From positions 124,001 to 188,000 of the forward strand of contig JACGZH010000001.1 in the NCBI GenBank assembly GCA_014706385.1: a stretch of 64,000 nt of DNA, read 5' to 3'. Positions 22,251-34,743 of the stretch are shown piece after piece. Every line of letters begins with the position of its first letter. Position 1 is the first letter of the stretch. The notes beneath the pieces are model-generated. The model had not been told where the DNA came from, ran no database searches, and saw only the letters and a list, made by a program, of their open reading frames with translations. Origin of the DNA: Phaffia rhodozyma. Taxonomy: Eukaryota; Basidiomycota; Tremellomycetes; Cystofilobasidiales; Mrakiaceae. A program made the translations under genes and the position numbers.

Positions 22251-23918
22251 TTAACCGATGGTCAAGGTCTCGTTGTCATCAGAGAACGAGTAGCTGGGGA
22301 CCTCCAAGTTGAGCGGGGCAGGTCCCTTTCGGATTCGACCAGAGATATCGTAATGGGATCCGTGGCAAGGGCAGAACCATCCACCGAAATCACCAGCCTC
22401 TCCACTGTTGTAGTCGAAATCCAACGGTATCCGGTCGGTCAGAAATCATATCTCTGCCTTTCTTTCTCATATAAACGGGTAGAATATGACTTACATAGGG
22501 ACACATCCAAGATGGGTGCAGACACCGATCATGACGAGCCTGTAAAAGTTGGCAGCTCGGGTCATCAGACTTGTGGTCGATTTCTTTGGCCTTGCTGTAA
22601 CCCCCTCCAACACTCGTCCCCCTCCAGCAGACACATAAACTCAGAGCAACTTACCAGTCGGGCTTCTGGACTCGCTCGGAATCAGCCTGGGGATCTCGGA
22701 GGGTCTTCATGTCAACAGCGTTGGCCTCCTCGACCTCCTCAGCAGTTCGGTGTCGGATGAACACTGGCTTTCCTCGCCAACTGACAACGACGTTCTATAT
22801 CATCATAGCAACCCAGGCGAGCGAGGCGGAAAAACAACAACAACCAAACGTAAGCCATCAATGTCTTGTCTCTCCTTCTTTCTCCTGCTCTTTTCTTTCC
22901 CACAGAACAGATCAATACAGCAGAAAGAAAATGGAATATTCACCTTTCCCTCAGGGATAGAAGAAGTGGCAACCTCGAGCTTTGCAAGAGCCAACACATC
23001 GGCAGAGGCAGACAAGGTGGTGACCAAGTCGACGACGGTGGACTTTGCAGCGGCAGCGGTCAATGTTCCCATCGAACCGATCATGAAGTAGGACAAGTTT
23101 CGGTTCGTCGAAGAAGAGCTGGCTCGGTACTTGGAAAAGTCCGGGCTGGCAACGGGGTCTCGCTCGGCAGCCACAGAGGTGTGGATCATTCGTCGGCCAA
23201 CGGAAGGAGCAGCTAAGAGAAAAAGTCGGAGTGACAACAGAAATGACAGAAGAAATCAGCATTCGTCGCTCTGTCTCAACTGTCAAAAGGTGATCATGGC
23301 CAATAGCCATCTCAGTTGGTCGAACGTCTGCGAGTGACGAGACGGGATGTAGAGAAGAGATATTGATAGATGAAGATGTGACGGAAACGCTCGGACGTTC
23401 AGATATGGTAGAAAAGAGGACCAATCGCGAGATCCGCATCAACACAATCGACGTAACATCTGAGGAAAAAAAGGCCCATCGAGGTTTTTTCTTCCGACAA
23501 CCTCCTGAAAAGACCTCTCCTGGATTCTGTATTTCTCTGATGCTCTCGAGCAAAGGAGCAGATGACAATGGTTGACGAGTGATGTCCAATTCAGAAGACG
23601 GGTATGTGCTCTGGCAAGTTTTTTTTTTCTTGACTGCGAAATCCAAGACAGATAGAAGAAAAAAACCCGACGGAGAGAAAAAAAGAAAAAGGGATCCTCA
23701 CCATTGATCCCCGACCTGACGGTAGACCTTCCAAACTTCAAGGCAAAGCTAGCAGCCTTACCGGCTCGGTGCATAGGATCGTACTCACCGTGGGAATCGT
23801 GCTGGGCGATCAAGTTGACACTAACTCCCTTGGAAAAGGGAGCGGCTCCCCTCGAGGTGAGCGAGGCGGTAGGGAGGGCGTTGATGAACCTGGTGGACGA
23901 TCGGAAAGCGGCGGACAT
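22251..23918 (-). CDS. RIP1: Rieske iron-sulfur protein of complex III
   Basis: Catalytic 2Fe-2S subunit of the mitochondrial cytochrome bc1 complex, passing electrons from ubiquinol to cytochrome c1. Exons: 23918-23702, 23212-22944, 22794-22655, 22539-22495, 22404-22251; phases agree and give 274 residues. Residues 1 to about 80 form a long basic, Ser/Ala-rich mitochondrial presequence. The membrane anchor is in [17 protein letters not shown]. The hinge is followed by [19 protein letters not shown]. The cluster ligands are in CTHLGCVP and CPCHGSHYD, which lie on different exons; the C-terminus is [11 protein letters not shown] plus a short strand. It is divergent from the MAT2B-like gene. 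The first intron (about 490 nt) is long for this window. The identity is very secure. Confidence 0.96.
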
Positions 23919-24254
23919 ATTGACACTCGAGAAAGGTACAGGTAGAGAAGACGGATGGACGATCTAGAGAGAGGCGAGGGACGAGTTGGGGAAAAAGAAA
24001 AAAGAAGGCAACGACGACAAGGGTAGAAGGTGAACGGTCGGGATACGATCAAGAGAAGAGAGAGAATTCGATGGGTAAAGCCTGGCTACCATTGGCTGTA
24101 CGGATTTTTCATTCCGTGTGCCGCTGCCTCTGGAAATGCATAAGCGTATGTAATCAGCCTTCCTTCAAGCCCTCCTCCGTCATCTCCCGTCTGGGTGAAA
24201 TCTCTCTGGTCTATACACAGACAAAGATACACAAGAATCCTTGTTCATCTCATC
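23919..24254. promoter_or_regulatory. Shared divergent promoter (Rieske / MAT2B-like)
   Basis: 336 bp between two divergent start codons. No TATA box stands out. It must carry both core promoters, so coordinated expression is plausible but unproven. Confidence 0.5.
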
Positions 24255-25935
24255 ATGAAAGTTCTTATCACAGGTTAGTTTCTTTGGTGACTGAATCGAA
24301 TTGAATCGAGTCTGACTTTAAAGAACAAGACTGAGCAAGAACACACCTGCCATCTATCCTTCAGGCGCATCCGGTCTCCTCGGTCGAGCTACCCTCAAAG
24401 TGTTCCAATCAGCTCCAGATGTAGAGGGTTCGTCGATGTATATCCGTTATGTATACAAGCCATTCTCTCGACCCACAAATTGACCTTGTCCTCTTCCTTG
24501 CTCTGGACACACTCAATAAAGTCAAAGGCCTGGGATTCACTCGGTCCACTGACCAGCTCCTCAAGTTGGACCTGTTGGACCCTGAAGCGGTCAGGGCGTT
24601 GATTGACGAGTTCAATCCGGATGGTTTGTGCCTGCCCTGATCGGAAATCTATCTTCCCCTCCCCCTTAAACTCACTATTCAGGAACAGCTGAATGTTGTG
24701 CCTGTCTCTCTTGATCCCCAGTCGTCGTCCACTCGGCCGCTGAGCGCAGGCCAGACGCCGCAGAGGAGAACCCGGCAAAGGCCAGAGAGCTCAACGCGTT
24801 GGTGCCCGCCCATCTAGCGAGACTAGCCGGGGAGAAAGGCTTCCGGTTGATTTACATCTCGACAGATTGTGAGTCCCAGTGTGTTTTGTGGTATACGGTG
24901 TGGTGTTTCGTCTCTTCGGTGGCCTTTTGGGTCATCTCCTGGCGCCCTTGCTGAACCGTTCTGTTTCATCTCCTCAAAGACGTCTTTGATGGCACCAGGT
25001 TCGTCTCTCTTGCAGGTTCGCTTAGGTTGCCATAGCAGCGCATGACTCAGAGATTCCTTGTATCTTCATCACGCTCGTTGTATTAGCCCACCATACAAGA
25101 CGTCAGACGCACCAAACCCACTGCAGTTCTATGGTATCACCAAACGTGAGGGTGAGGTTGCAGTACTGGAGAACTCTAAAGGACAAGGGATTGTCCTTCG
25201 GGTACCCATCCTGTGAGTGTGTGTGTGTGTACGATTGTGTATGTGACCTACGCGCAAGGCAGAGAGAAGCTCATCATCTCATAACTTTCCATCCTAGCTA
25301 TGGAGAGGCCGAATACAATTCAGAAACAGCGGTGAATGTTTTGCTGGACGTCGTGAATGATAAATCAGGCAAGACCTACAAAAGTATGCAGGCCTTTCAC
25401 CCATCTTTCTCTTTCGTTCTACGCTTTCAGAATCACCAAATTCTTACCAAGCACTTTGATCTCGTGTATGTCATTCAACAGTGGATACGTACCAAACTAG
25501 ATATCCGACCAACGTCCATGATGTTGCCGTCTGCCTTTTGCGAATCGCTCGTCGATTCCCTCGTTCACTGACCTCATCGGAGCTTCCACCTTCGATCCTC
25601 CACTTCTCGTCCAAACGACCTTTCACGAAGTATTCGATGTGCACCGTCATGGCCCAGGCGCTGGGCGTCGAAGTTTCGCACATCATTCCTGATGGAACCG
25701 AGCCTGCTGCAGGTGTTATTCGGCCCAAGGTCAGTCACCTTCTTTCTATCTTTCTTTCTATCTTATGTCTCCTGACATACCAAATGTCCATAGAGAGCCA
25801 AACGCTCATCAGATTCGTTCTGACTATTAGGATACTCAACTCGATCTGACGTGTCTCGAAGAGAATGGGATCGAGTGGACGGAAGAACAGTCGTTTGAGA
25901 CCTGGTGGACGAACTATCTGTCCCCTTCGAAATAG
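24255..25935 (+). CDS. MAT2B-like NAD(P)-binding regulatory subunit of SAM synthetase
   Basis: Extended SDR of the RmlD/MAT2B group; the human counterpart regulates methionine adenosyltransferase. Nine exons: 24255-24273, 24365-24427, 24522-24623, 24722-24868, 24980-24998, 25087-25212, 25298-25383, 25482-25729, 25831-25935; 304 residues in phase. Visible motifs are MKVLITGASGLLGRATL (Rossmann glycine loop), VVVHSAAERRPD, LIYISTDYVFDGTSPPYK, LQFYGITKREGE (YxxxK) and TYQTRYPTNVHDVAV. The C-terminal part includes KRPFTKYSM and ends WWTNYLSPSK. Two 19-nt exons occur. The motif set fits MAT2B better than dTDP-rhamnose synthesis because no other rhamnose-pathway gene is near. Enzymatic activity is unknown. 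Confidence 0.85.
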
Positions 25936-26115
25936 ATATCATACAAATGGTGAAAGTGTCCATTGTACCGGGCCACCGTATATAGAGGTTTCAGAAGTAC
26001 ATTGGTATATATCTTGTACAAGGAGTACTTGCAAGAGACAACACAACAAAGGGATAGACTTATTTTGAATTGAAGAATGAAAGACACAACCAAAATGACG
26101 ACACGGTCTGTTCAA

Positions 26116-26851
26116 CTATGTTACTAGTACACGAACAAATCTATCTTGTGTTCCCTCTGAGCGTGCCCTTAGCCCACTCTCGATCCACGTACGTTCACTC
26201 TCTCGCTTGACCAAAATCGTCATTCCGTTCTCATACTTTGTTGTAATCGTTGATGGCATGAAGCCTGATTCTTGAGAAGTTAAGGAGGAGGAGGATGTAT
26301 CTGCGGAAACTGCAGACTCCTGTGTCAAACCAGGCACTGAGAAGAGACCCGAAGTCCGCCGCTGAGAGAGAAAGAGCGTGTAGAACTCTTTGGGCGTCAA
26401 TCTCGATCGTTTCGTCAAATCAAATACGATAGAGAGCGGTGTGGATGTCGGGGTATCTACCGTTCGAGATCCGTCGTCTGTCTGATTCATCGCAAGACGT
26501 TCGGCCCGGGATGGGACGAGGAAAAAGTCGGGGTTGTAGTATAAGCCATGTGCTTCGTCTTCCAAGGGACGCAAGGGATCACCTCTGAACGTTCCTCCCC
26601 CACTCTCCACCACACGCAAACAACAACCACTTAGCCACACTCTTCTTAGTGAGATTCTCCAGCTTGGGCTTGAGAAGATTTCCCATGAACGCCGGTCGGC
26701 GTCGAATGTGAACTTCGATGAATGGTTGAATGCAGGATACATTCGAAGGTTCACAGGTAACACAACGTTCAACACCGGCGCGTAGCCGATTAAGCCGTTG
26801 TATGACAACGAGACAGATAATGTCTCCAACTGGATAGGCTTGACTGCTACT

Positions 26852-26882
<31 letters not shown>

Positions 26883-27471
26883 AGGGGGAGCCAATACGTT
26901 CACTACTCAAGCTGATGAATCGATCTAGAGAGATCGCTGTCGATGGTCGAGTGACGAGCGAAAGAGATTTGATCTGATAGACCGACAGCCATGGTTCTAG
27001 ATGCTCAAAGCATTTCTTTCCTGTCTTTTCTCAGTTCATAAGAAAAAGCAAAAAAAAGAAGAAAAAACGGGGCAAAGGGTCAGCTTGAAGAAGAATGTAC
27101 TTGATTTTCTTGGAAACAAGATGGCCTACTCGTTTACAAAACAATTGATCATAACTTGCGTACTTGTCCAAAATGACCTCCTCGTATAATATCGGTCCTG
27201 CGATCTGGAGAAACGAAAAGCTCACTCTCGAACAAGCGGCCAAGGTTGAAGAATCGCAAAATGAAAGTACTAAAGTGATGAGCTCTGTAGGTAGCGATAT
27301 TCCGCGCCATGTGCTATTCAAGTCCAAGGAGCTTATTGTGGTCCCAGACGATGATGCAGCAGTCGAAGGAAGGGCAGATTCCCAAGCGGCTTTTGGAAAT
27401 ATCAATGAGTCAGAATACATTGAATTCGGATTAGGTAAAAGGTCTGAGAAAGGCTCAAACAAGGTGTGCAT
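26116..27471 (-). CDS. F-box-like protein
   Basis: Probable substrate adaptor of an SCF ubiquitin ligase. Model: exon 1 27471-27130, exon 2 27024-26116, 416 residues. Residues about 55-100 fit an F-box: SLPTELITLVLSFCDSSTLA followed by CSRVSFSFLQIAGPILYEEV, the pattern common in basidiomycete-yeast F-box proteins. The rest has KCFEHLEPWLSVYQIKSLSL, an Ala/Ser run near 26860 encoded by a GCT/GAT repeat, and no obvious leucine-rich or WD repeats. The intron is placed by phase (GTAGGC donor, AAG acceptor); other boundaries are possible, so 10-20 residues at the junction are uncertain. The 3' end lies 180 bp from the end of the convergent MAT2B-like gene. Confidence 0.6.
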
Positions 27472-27896
27472 GCTGGCCAGATGGAAGCGACGCAGATGAA
27501 CGGTATATCTGATCTGCACAAAGTGAGAATGTCGGCGGATAGCAGAGAAGTAAGCAGCCCTTTTCGATTAAACGAGAAACAAACGCGTCGACGTCATCTT
27601 GACGGATGCGTCTCGACGCGTTTCTTGCGTCTGATGGAAATCTAATCCCGTAAACCTGATGGCGAAGGAAGGTGAAAAGATAACATGTCTGGAGTAAGAT
27701 GCAGGAGTGTAATGGTATAAAGATGTCTATGTGGGTGGGATGAGTACATGAAAGAAAGTAAGGTAGTATACAGAGTATGGGAGCAAAGGTAAGGGCAAAA
27801 GAAAAGGGTTCACATAGGGATAAAGAAGGATAGAAGAACGAAGGAAAAAAGTGAAATAAATATGAAAAGAATTATGCAAAAGCCGAACGAGCAGGT
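27472..27896. other. Tandem intergenic region
   Basis: 425 bp between two minus-strand genes, purine-rich on the plus strand. No gene or clear motif beyond the expected promoter and 3' end. Confidence 0.4.
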
Positions 27897-30549
27897 CTAC
27901 AACATCATCGACCTCTCCTCATCAGACAAATTTATACGCAAAGCATTCGCTCTCGAATCGCTCAAATCTCCAAAACGCAAAGTCTGATCTCCCAAATCCA
28001 GGCTTGCGCTCTGCTGAGCATCTTCTTCCTCCCTTTCCTCGTCGTCGTTGTTATCGTCTTCTTCCTCTTCTTTCCTGGCCCTGTACTCATCCATCTCCAG
28101 AATACCTAGCACCTTGCCCCCCACACTCTTCTCTAACCCATCTGCGATCGATCCTCGACGGTCACGGTCCCTTTCTATCCAACTCGGCACCGGTCGAGGC
28201 TGCTGAACCGCTTGGACCGCTTGTTCTAAGAGTCCTAGCATGACCTCTTTGATTCTCACGAATTGCTCGTCATCAGATTCCTCCTCCTCACTTTCATCAT
28301 CGCCTGAGCCCTCGGAGGAAGAGGGGAGTGGGGCAGGAAACGGGTAGGATGTGGAGAGAAGTGGAGAGGTCAAAGCGCGTAATCGTTTGTTGAGCGGAGG
28401 GAGAGGCTGGACTGAGCCAGTCCGAACTTTGCGTCGGAGATCCCGAATCTCTTTGGCTAAGTAGGTGAGTGAGCGAAAGAACGACCAGAGTTGCAAATAT
28501 CAGCGCGTTGGTATTCACACTTAGGAAGATAGAATCGAGTAGAGATAGGTGGAGCGATATACAAACCTTGTTTAGCCTTCGTGGCTTCTAGGGCGTGGTT
28601 AATATTAAGCAAACTAGCGTTCGAAATCTCTAGATCGGCAACCTAGAAATTAAGAATCGAAGGATATGTTAATTGGTCAAGTTACTAAGCTATAGAGAAT
28701 ATACACAGGCTGGGAGACTTTGAACCATACCTTTCGGTTCACTTTCGCTTCCTCCTTCTCCACGCCATCCTCCATATCATCCTCATCTCCTAGTCTATCC
28801 ATCGTTCTAGCTGTTTCGCTTGAATGGGCTTCTCCACTGTTGAGTCTGTTGTCGGTTCCTTCAAGCACCATTACCCCGCCTTGGGACCTCCCAGATGTCT
28901 CGTGCCCATCCGATGTTTTGGAGAGAGCCGAGGGCTGAACACCGGAGATCTCAGAAAACGAGGATGACTCCCCATGGGCGGACGATTCGTCTGGAGAATC
29001 AGATGATAAAGTTGATGTTGAATCGAATGAACGTCGATGAGGGGTACGATTCAGAACGGGTGAAAAGAAGGAACCGGTCGTTGGGTAATGGGAGGGAGAC
29101 AGTGGAGGTAACTTCGGAGATTCACTCGATAGATATGGCGAATAAGTTGAGCTAGCTATGGGGGACAAATTCGGATGGTCGACTGGATATTTGGCAGAAG
29201 TAGGTGACAGAAGGTTCGGAGAGTGTGGACCTGGGAGCGAGGACATCGGACGAGCTTTTGCCGACGGGCCGACAGTATGATATGGATTTGGTATGTTTGG
29301 TGATTGAACTCTCGATGGGTTGAGAAAGGCGGAGGAAGAAGTTGGTGGACTAAAAGAGCCTGATACAGGTTGGTTCGATGGTGATGATACACCGGGAGAG
29401 GTACGCGCAAAAGAGGAGAAGGTTGAGTAATCAGCTGGAGAATGGACATTTGGTGTTGTTCTAGCTCGAACTAAAGATTTCGCAGTTGATCCATTCAAGG
29501 GATTTGAGGTGGACGAAGCAGGAGTCGAAGCAGTAAGTGGGGAACCGGTCACGGAAGATGTTGCATACGCTGTTGAGCTTGACTGTTGTTTTGATGATTG
29601 AATGGATGGAAGAGCAGGAGCCGGCACAATAGATCCGCTCACAGCCGGATACGACCTAGCCCCAGGGACTGCTTTGGGTCTGACTGTATTTGTAGGTGTT
29701 CCAACTGTACTTCTCGCCTTACTAGTTACTTTTCCGAAACCAGATACGAGCGATCCTACATTACTGCCTACCGGACTGGAACTTCGAAAGCCTCGACCGA
29801 CGACATCCGCTCCTACAGCTGCTTCTCCAGGATCATAGTCCCTAGAAGAAGAACCGGATGGGAACGAAGGGGAGCCTAAAGAAGATGCAGGCGCGCCGAT
29901 GATGGAGCTCGGAGCGACTTTCACACGTGCTTTGGCCGTAGTTGAACCAGACGTGCTACCGGTCGAGGCCGACAGTATTGAGCGCGCCTTAGGAGGATGT
30001 CCATTGAGGGTGACAGATGTGGGCGTGCCACGAACAGAAGACGTAGGGGTCAGACGGGGACGGCTCGATATGGATGGCGAAGAGCTGGTTGGCAATGAAA
30101 GTTTTGGTGTAGTCGGCACATGGGCTAAATTAGGAGAAGGCCCAGGCGAGGAACGTTGGATGGTCCCAATGATCTGTTTTGACACACCGTTCGACCAAGA
30201 ACAAGAGGGTCAGTTCAGTGTGACGACCCAAGAGAACTATGTTGCTGATGGACAGGAGACCACTGTTATGTATGTAGGAATACAGCTGGTGCCAGAGTGA
30301 ACTAGGATGTTTGCTCCCCTCCGGATGTGGGTCATCCACGTCACTTCCGCCCTTCCTGTCTCTTCTTGGACCTCATATAGCTCAACTGTATCGTTGACAG
30401 TGATGGTTGTATGCCTCACGAAACTTCCTGAGCAGATTCAGGTCTTTCTTTGGATCCGGAAAGATACTGCTAGCGGTCTTTGAGGGTAAAGACTCGAAAG
30501 AGCAAGCTGTGTCAAGAGAACTAACCTTCCTCTTTGGTTTGGCTTCCAT
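27897..30549 (-). CDS. Ser/Pro-rich protein with C-terminal coiled coil
   Basis: Not named. Three 3' exons are secure: 30173-28731 (481 codons), 28642-28567 and 28456-27897. The large exon encodes a disordered Ser/Thr/Pro/Gly-rich region. The small exon and the start of the last give VADLEISNASLLNINHALE and AKEIRDLRRKVR, a well-formed coiled-coil-like segment of a type I associate with conserved fungal proteins of unknown function. The C-terminus is very acidic (EEEEDDNNDDEEREEED) and ends NLSDEERSMML. Upstream, a plausible start lies at 30549 in a good context (GCCACCATGG), with an open segment VRHTTITVNDTVELYEVQEE at about 30420-30360. The exons linking them cannot be set with confidence: phases conflict for the obvious donor. 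Confidence 0.6.
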
Positions 30550-31017
30550 GGTGGCTCACTTCAGAGGGAAGGAACGAAGGAGAGACGGTGATCACGATGT
30601 AACAATGTGAAACAAGGCTCTTCAAACTAGGAAAGAAAGTAAGGTTTGGGCACTTCTGTTGTATCTATGTGTTGTGTGTCGCTGTAGCTTTATGAATGAC
30701 CAGCGGTAGTGGTGTCGCTGCTGCTGCTGCTGCTGATGATGATGAGTGTCGATGTTGATGATGGGTGTTGAACGAGTTTATTGATTTCTTGGAGTTTCTT
30801 TCGTGTGCAACCATCATCAACTGTCCACCATCCTTGCCATCATCTCCGACGACCGTCCTTCTTTCTCTAGAGATCGAACGTATATATCAACTGGATTGGT
30901 TGAGGGACACGCAGATACAAACCCACAAGATTTAAAACATAAAAGTGTCGTTCAAGTCATCTCTCATTCAGCTCCTGCTTCCGAATTCAACCATCCAATC
31001 GACGGTTTCACACATAG
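30550..31017. promoter_or_regulatory. Divergent promoter region with CTG/ATG triplet repeat
   Basis: Lies between the divergent coiled-coil and SIKE-type genes. A (CTG)n-(ATG)n triplet stretch sits at about 30717-30745. A possible tiny first exon of the SIKE-type gene (ATG at 30696) falls here. Confidence 0.4.
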
Positions 31018-32356
31018 ATGTGTATGCTTCCTTGCTTATTCTTCAAGATAGATCTTTGTTGGTCGGTAGAGCCCATTGTGTTCTAAACTTCTACATTTAA
31101 TACCGTCATCGCAGCCTCAGAAGAACCGATCGCAAAGTTATGGGCGCTTGTGACTGAATTATCAGACCAACTGACTCAAAACAGAGCGGTCACCTCTGCC
31201 CTACAGGAGCAGATTGCCGAAGTGAAGGTAGACCATGAGTTTCATTCTGGTGGTGGGTTGTATGGGACGTGAGAGGTCCAATGAGGTAGCCTTGATGTGC
31301 ATCGACTGATCAAAGCTGAATCTCTTTCTGTTGTATCCGATCTTGTGCCTGTTCTTGGGATGACTTTGCTCCAATTCAGAATCAAGCTGTCCATGCGAAC
31401 ACTGGATTCCCGTTAAGAAGGTTCAACACTGATCTCACTCAAGGTCTGTCCAGATCAGAATCTTGCCGTGTTACTGTTTCTGTTGATCGGACCGTTGATC
31501 GTCAGTTGTTTTGTTTTTGCTCTGTGTGCAGAGGAGTACCAGTCGGCAATCGAAGAGTTTTCGACAAAGCTTGTGTCAGAGAACCGAACGCTGGCCCACG
31601 AGAACAAGCAACTGTCGATCTTGTTACGCGAGTATGAAGCTACGTTGGAAGGAGTGATGGGAAAATTCAGAGGTCTCGCTGTGAGTTTGCCACTCGTATT
31701 TGTTCTCCTTGATACTCGGTGGTATCAAGCGTAAATATTTAAGGGAACCTTTGCCTATCTCTCTTGTTTTTTCTCCTTTTTCTATTTTTTTATTAAAAAA
31801 AAGCACTCGAATCAAACACACGAGTTGGAACTACATAAACATTATTCAACCGCATTGATGGGTCTCTCACACCAACAGGGGGTCGAGTCGCTCCTGGAAT
31901 CTACTCAGATCAACTCGGGCCTACTGAAACTAGGAGAGATGTTGAGAAAGCTGATGCGTTTAGAGAACGGAGAACTAGAAGACGGAGGGTGTGTCTCTGT
32001 TTTACTTTTCATTGACGTTGTTGAGTAGAAATGCTGATTCTTGCTCTTGCTCTCTTTCCACAAGGTCGGCCATGTCGGAACTACCTTCATCCGGTGGTCT
32101 CCTTCCCCCGTCATATTCTCTCTCTGCTCGTCCACTGACGGACGGTTCCTCCGCTGGAAGGGCGGTAGGAGAAACCAGGTTGGACTGGGCGTTGGAAAGA
32201 GAGGCCGAGATTGTTAGATTAGAAGAAGAGAACAGGGTGCTGAGAGATCTGTTAGGGATCGGTGGAAGCGAAGGGAGCGAACCACCGAGTGAGGGTAGTG
32301 GTGTGGTCGCGATTGGTCCGTTGATTGATACCAAGAAGGATTTAAAAGGGAGATGA
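31018..32356 (+). CDS. SIKE/FGOP2-family STRIPAK component
   Basis: Coiled-coil protein of the SIKE1/FGFR1OP2 family, which in fungi (Sordaria SCI1) belongs to the STRIPAK phosphatase-kinase complex controlling cell fusion and development. Exons from the second onward are secure: 31115-31227, 31380-31443, 31532-31680, 31804-31988, 32065-32356. Family features are AKLWALVTELSDQLTQNR, LVSENRTLAHENKQLSILL, YEATLEGVMGKFRG, LKLGEMLRKLM and EEENRVLRDLLGI, in the same order as in human SIKE1. The first exon is uncertain. Either ATG at 31018 with a 57-nt intron (GTTGGT donor, 280 residues) or ATG at 30696 with a 10-nt exon reading MTSA and a 409-nt intron (270 residues) keeps the frame. A tail after residue 230 is Gly/Ser-rich. 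Confidence 0.75.
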
Positions 32357-32693
32357 TTCCTCGGCAGCATCTACCTCAAACATGTAACGATACTTATGAG
32401 CTCTTCACGATCAGAACGGTCTATCTACGTCTGTGTTGATGTATGTGATCGAAGCGCGAGAGAGAGAGAAAAGGCGGATGGAAACGAATGGGATGTACTC
32501 ACGCAGACTCGGGAGGCAAATGAATGAACCGGCAAAACAAGACGCCGGCTTGAACCGGCTCGGTTTTTGGAGGGAGAGAGCCATCTCATTCGGACATCAA
32601 CCATCGACCATCTTCTACACTTTGTTCTCTCCGTTTTATTCTACCTTATATTTATCTACTCAACAAGCTCAGTCAGCTATAGGCATACGTGTA
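32357..32693. promoter_or_regulatory. SIKE 3' region and PEX19 promoter
   Basis: 337 bp between two plus-strand genes. No motif stands out; one T-rich segment precedes the PEX19 start. Confidence 0.4.
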
Positions 32694-34287
32694 ATGATGA
32701 GTGCTCCGTCAGATGCCAAGAAACAGAGGGAAGCCGAAGACGATGAAGATTTGGATGATTTGGATGGTTCGTGCGAGCATTCTTGCTTTTCTTTGGTCCT
32801 TCATGATTCCCGATGGACGATACGACTGACCCACGTCTCGGTGTCGGACCTTGTGTTTCTGTTTCTCGCTAATCCGTGTATTCTGCCTACCTAGACTTGA
32901 TCCCTTCGTTGGCTGAACCGAGTTCTATACCCGGGGCTTCCTCTGTCTCCACCAGTTCTGCTCGTCCAACTGATTCGATAGCAAGCCAAATGACCTCATC
33001 CGAGGCAAGAGCCGATGGGAAAGCAGCCGGGGAGGATGGAGATGAAGACGAGGAAGGTCTCGAAGATGCGTTCGCATCCGAGTTGGCAAAAGGAATGGAA
33101 TCTCTGTTAAAAGAGTTAGCTGGTGGTGAACCTACGAAGGCTGAGCCGACAGATATCCCACCGGAGGATATGGCAGCGATCAAGAGTGCTTGGGATAGGG
33201 TCTTTCAGGAGGCACTGGAAGAGTCGAAAGCAAGTGAGGAAGGGACCTCTGGGCAGACAGGCTCAAAAAGCTCGACCAAGGCAGATCAGAGCGATGGGTT
33301 CCAGAAGGGCATCAAAGAAACGATGGAGAGATTGAAACGTTCATCGGAGACCAACAAGGTGATTGATTTTGTTTTTCTTATCAATTTAATTCTTTGGAAG
33401 CTGTCTTTCGAAGCGTACTTTGACTAATTGGCCTCTGTTTTCTTTCTGTGACACCATCTGTTTTTTTCGCGATTAGGCTTCCGACTCGGAGGAAGACCCT
33501 CTGGCAGCCTTGTTGGCTTCACTAGGCGGCCTAGGCGGTGGTGACGGGGATCTAGATGGGGAAGGCATGCTAGAGAGCATGATGGATGGACTGATGAGCA
33601 AAGAGGTCTTGTATGAGCCTCTGAGTGAGCTAAATTCAAAGGTATGTTTTCTCTTTATTCTTTTTTTTTGTTTTTCTTTTCCTTGCCATGATTTGGCATC
33701 TATGCGTGAGGATGTGTTTTGTACCCTAAACACATCATACTTTCATTTGTTATTTCTTTATGTAACAAAATCAGTACCCTGCTTATTTGTCGTCACCGGA
33801 GGCATCAAAAATTTCGCCGGAACAGCTCCATGTGTACGAATCTCAGGCGGGACTGGTAAGCGAGATTATCAAGTTGTTTGAACGTCCTGGGTTCTCGGAT
33901 GAGGACGAATCGACTAGAGCGGAAGTGAGAGAGTTGATGGGCAAGGTCTGTTTATTTCTTTCGGGTCAGATTTATGTGTGTGTGTTGCTGATCAGCCATT
34001 TTGAAATGTCGGTCTGGTCGTTGCACGAAATAGATGCAAGATTTAGGATCTCCGCCGAAAGAGGTTATGGGAGATATGCCTGAAGGACTCGTGCGTCTGT
34101 TTTTTCTTCTTCTTTTTTTTCTTCCTTCTTTCTCTCCTTATTTGATTTGTTTGATCTGCGCTATGAACGTTATGACTTATTCTACTGGCTTTATTGATAT
34201 CTCCATGTGTTTTAGGATTTGGGATCGGATGGAATGCCGAATATACCGGGGATGGGTGGACCAGACGGAGAGTGTGTGATCTGTTAG
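32694..34287 (+). CDS. PEX19: Peroxisomal membrane protein chaperone Pex19
   Basis: Cytosolic, farnesylated chaperone that binds newly made peroxisomal membrane proteins and docks on Pex3. Exons: 32694-32766, 32895-33358, 33477-33641, 33775-33945, 34034-34090, 34216-34287; 333 residues in phase. The N-terminus is acidic (EDDEDLDDLDDLIPSL), consistent with the Pex3-binding segment. The middle has EDAFASELAKGMESLLKEL, and the C-terminal helical cargo domain has DGLMSKEVLYEPLSELNSKY and SEIIKLFERPGFSDEDE. The protein ends GGPDGECVIC, where CVIC is a CaaX farnesylation box created by the last 72-nt exon. An ATG pair begins the frame; the first was used. Secure identity. Confidence 0.94.
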
Positions 34288-34711
34288 AGACCGTTCGATT
34301 GACGATCTGTTGACGCAAACTATCAATTTGGCCATGGCATCTGACAAAGTTCCGTGAGAAGAAGGATATGGACAGAGACAGGGACAGAGACAGGGACAGA
34401 GACAGAGAGAAAGACGCGTTCATTTGAGGCGACGACTATGGAAGATGATACTCCAGCATGATGACTGTTATAACGAACGGTAGCGACCGGCAGCCGGACA
34501 AAAGTGTGAAAGTTGGGAAGCGGGGCAAGAAAGACAGACGAGTCAAGATATGTACATGTATGAATGCAGTTGGTCCAGCACAGAAGCCGAAACGAATGGG
34601 CAATCAAGGAGGCAGTCTGTGGGAGAAATGCCGAAACGAGGCTTTGTGATCCAGATCCCGTTGGCCGAGTAGGTCTGGGCCATCATGACGACGGCGATGA
34701 CAACGACGACG

Positions 34712-34743
<32 letters not shown>

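Noticed and set aside
30380..30470. Introns of about 35-40 nt linking the 5' exons of the coiled-coil gene
   Set aside because: Shorter than any other intron modelled here; left unresolved rather than forced.
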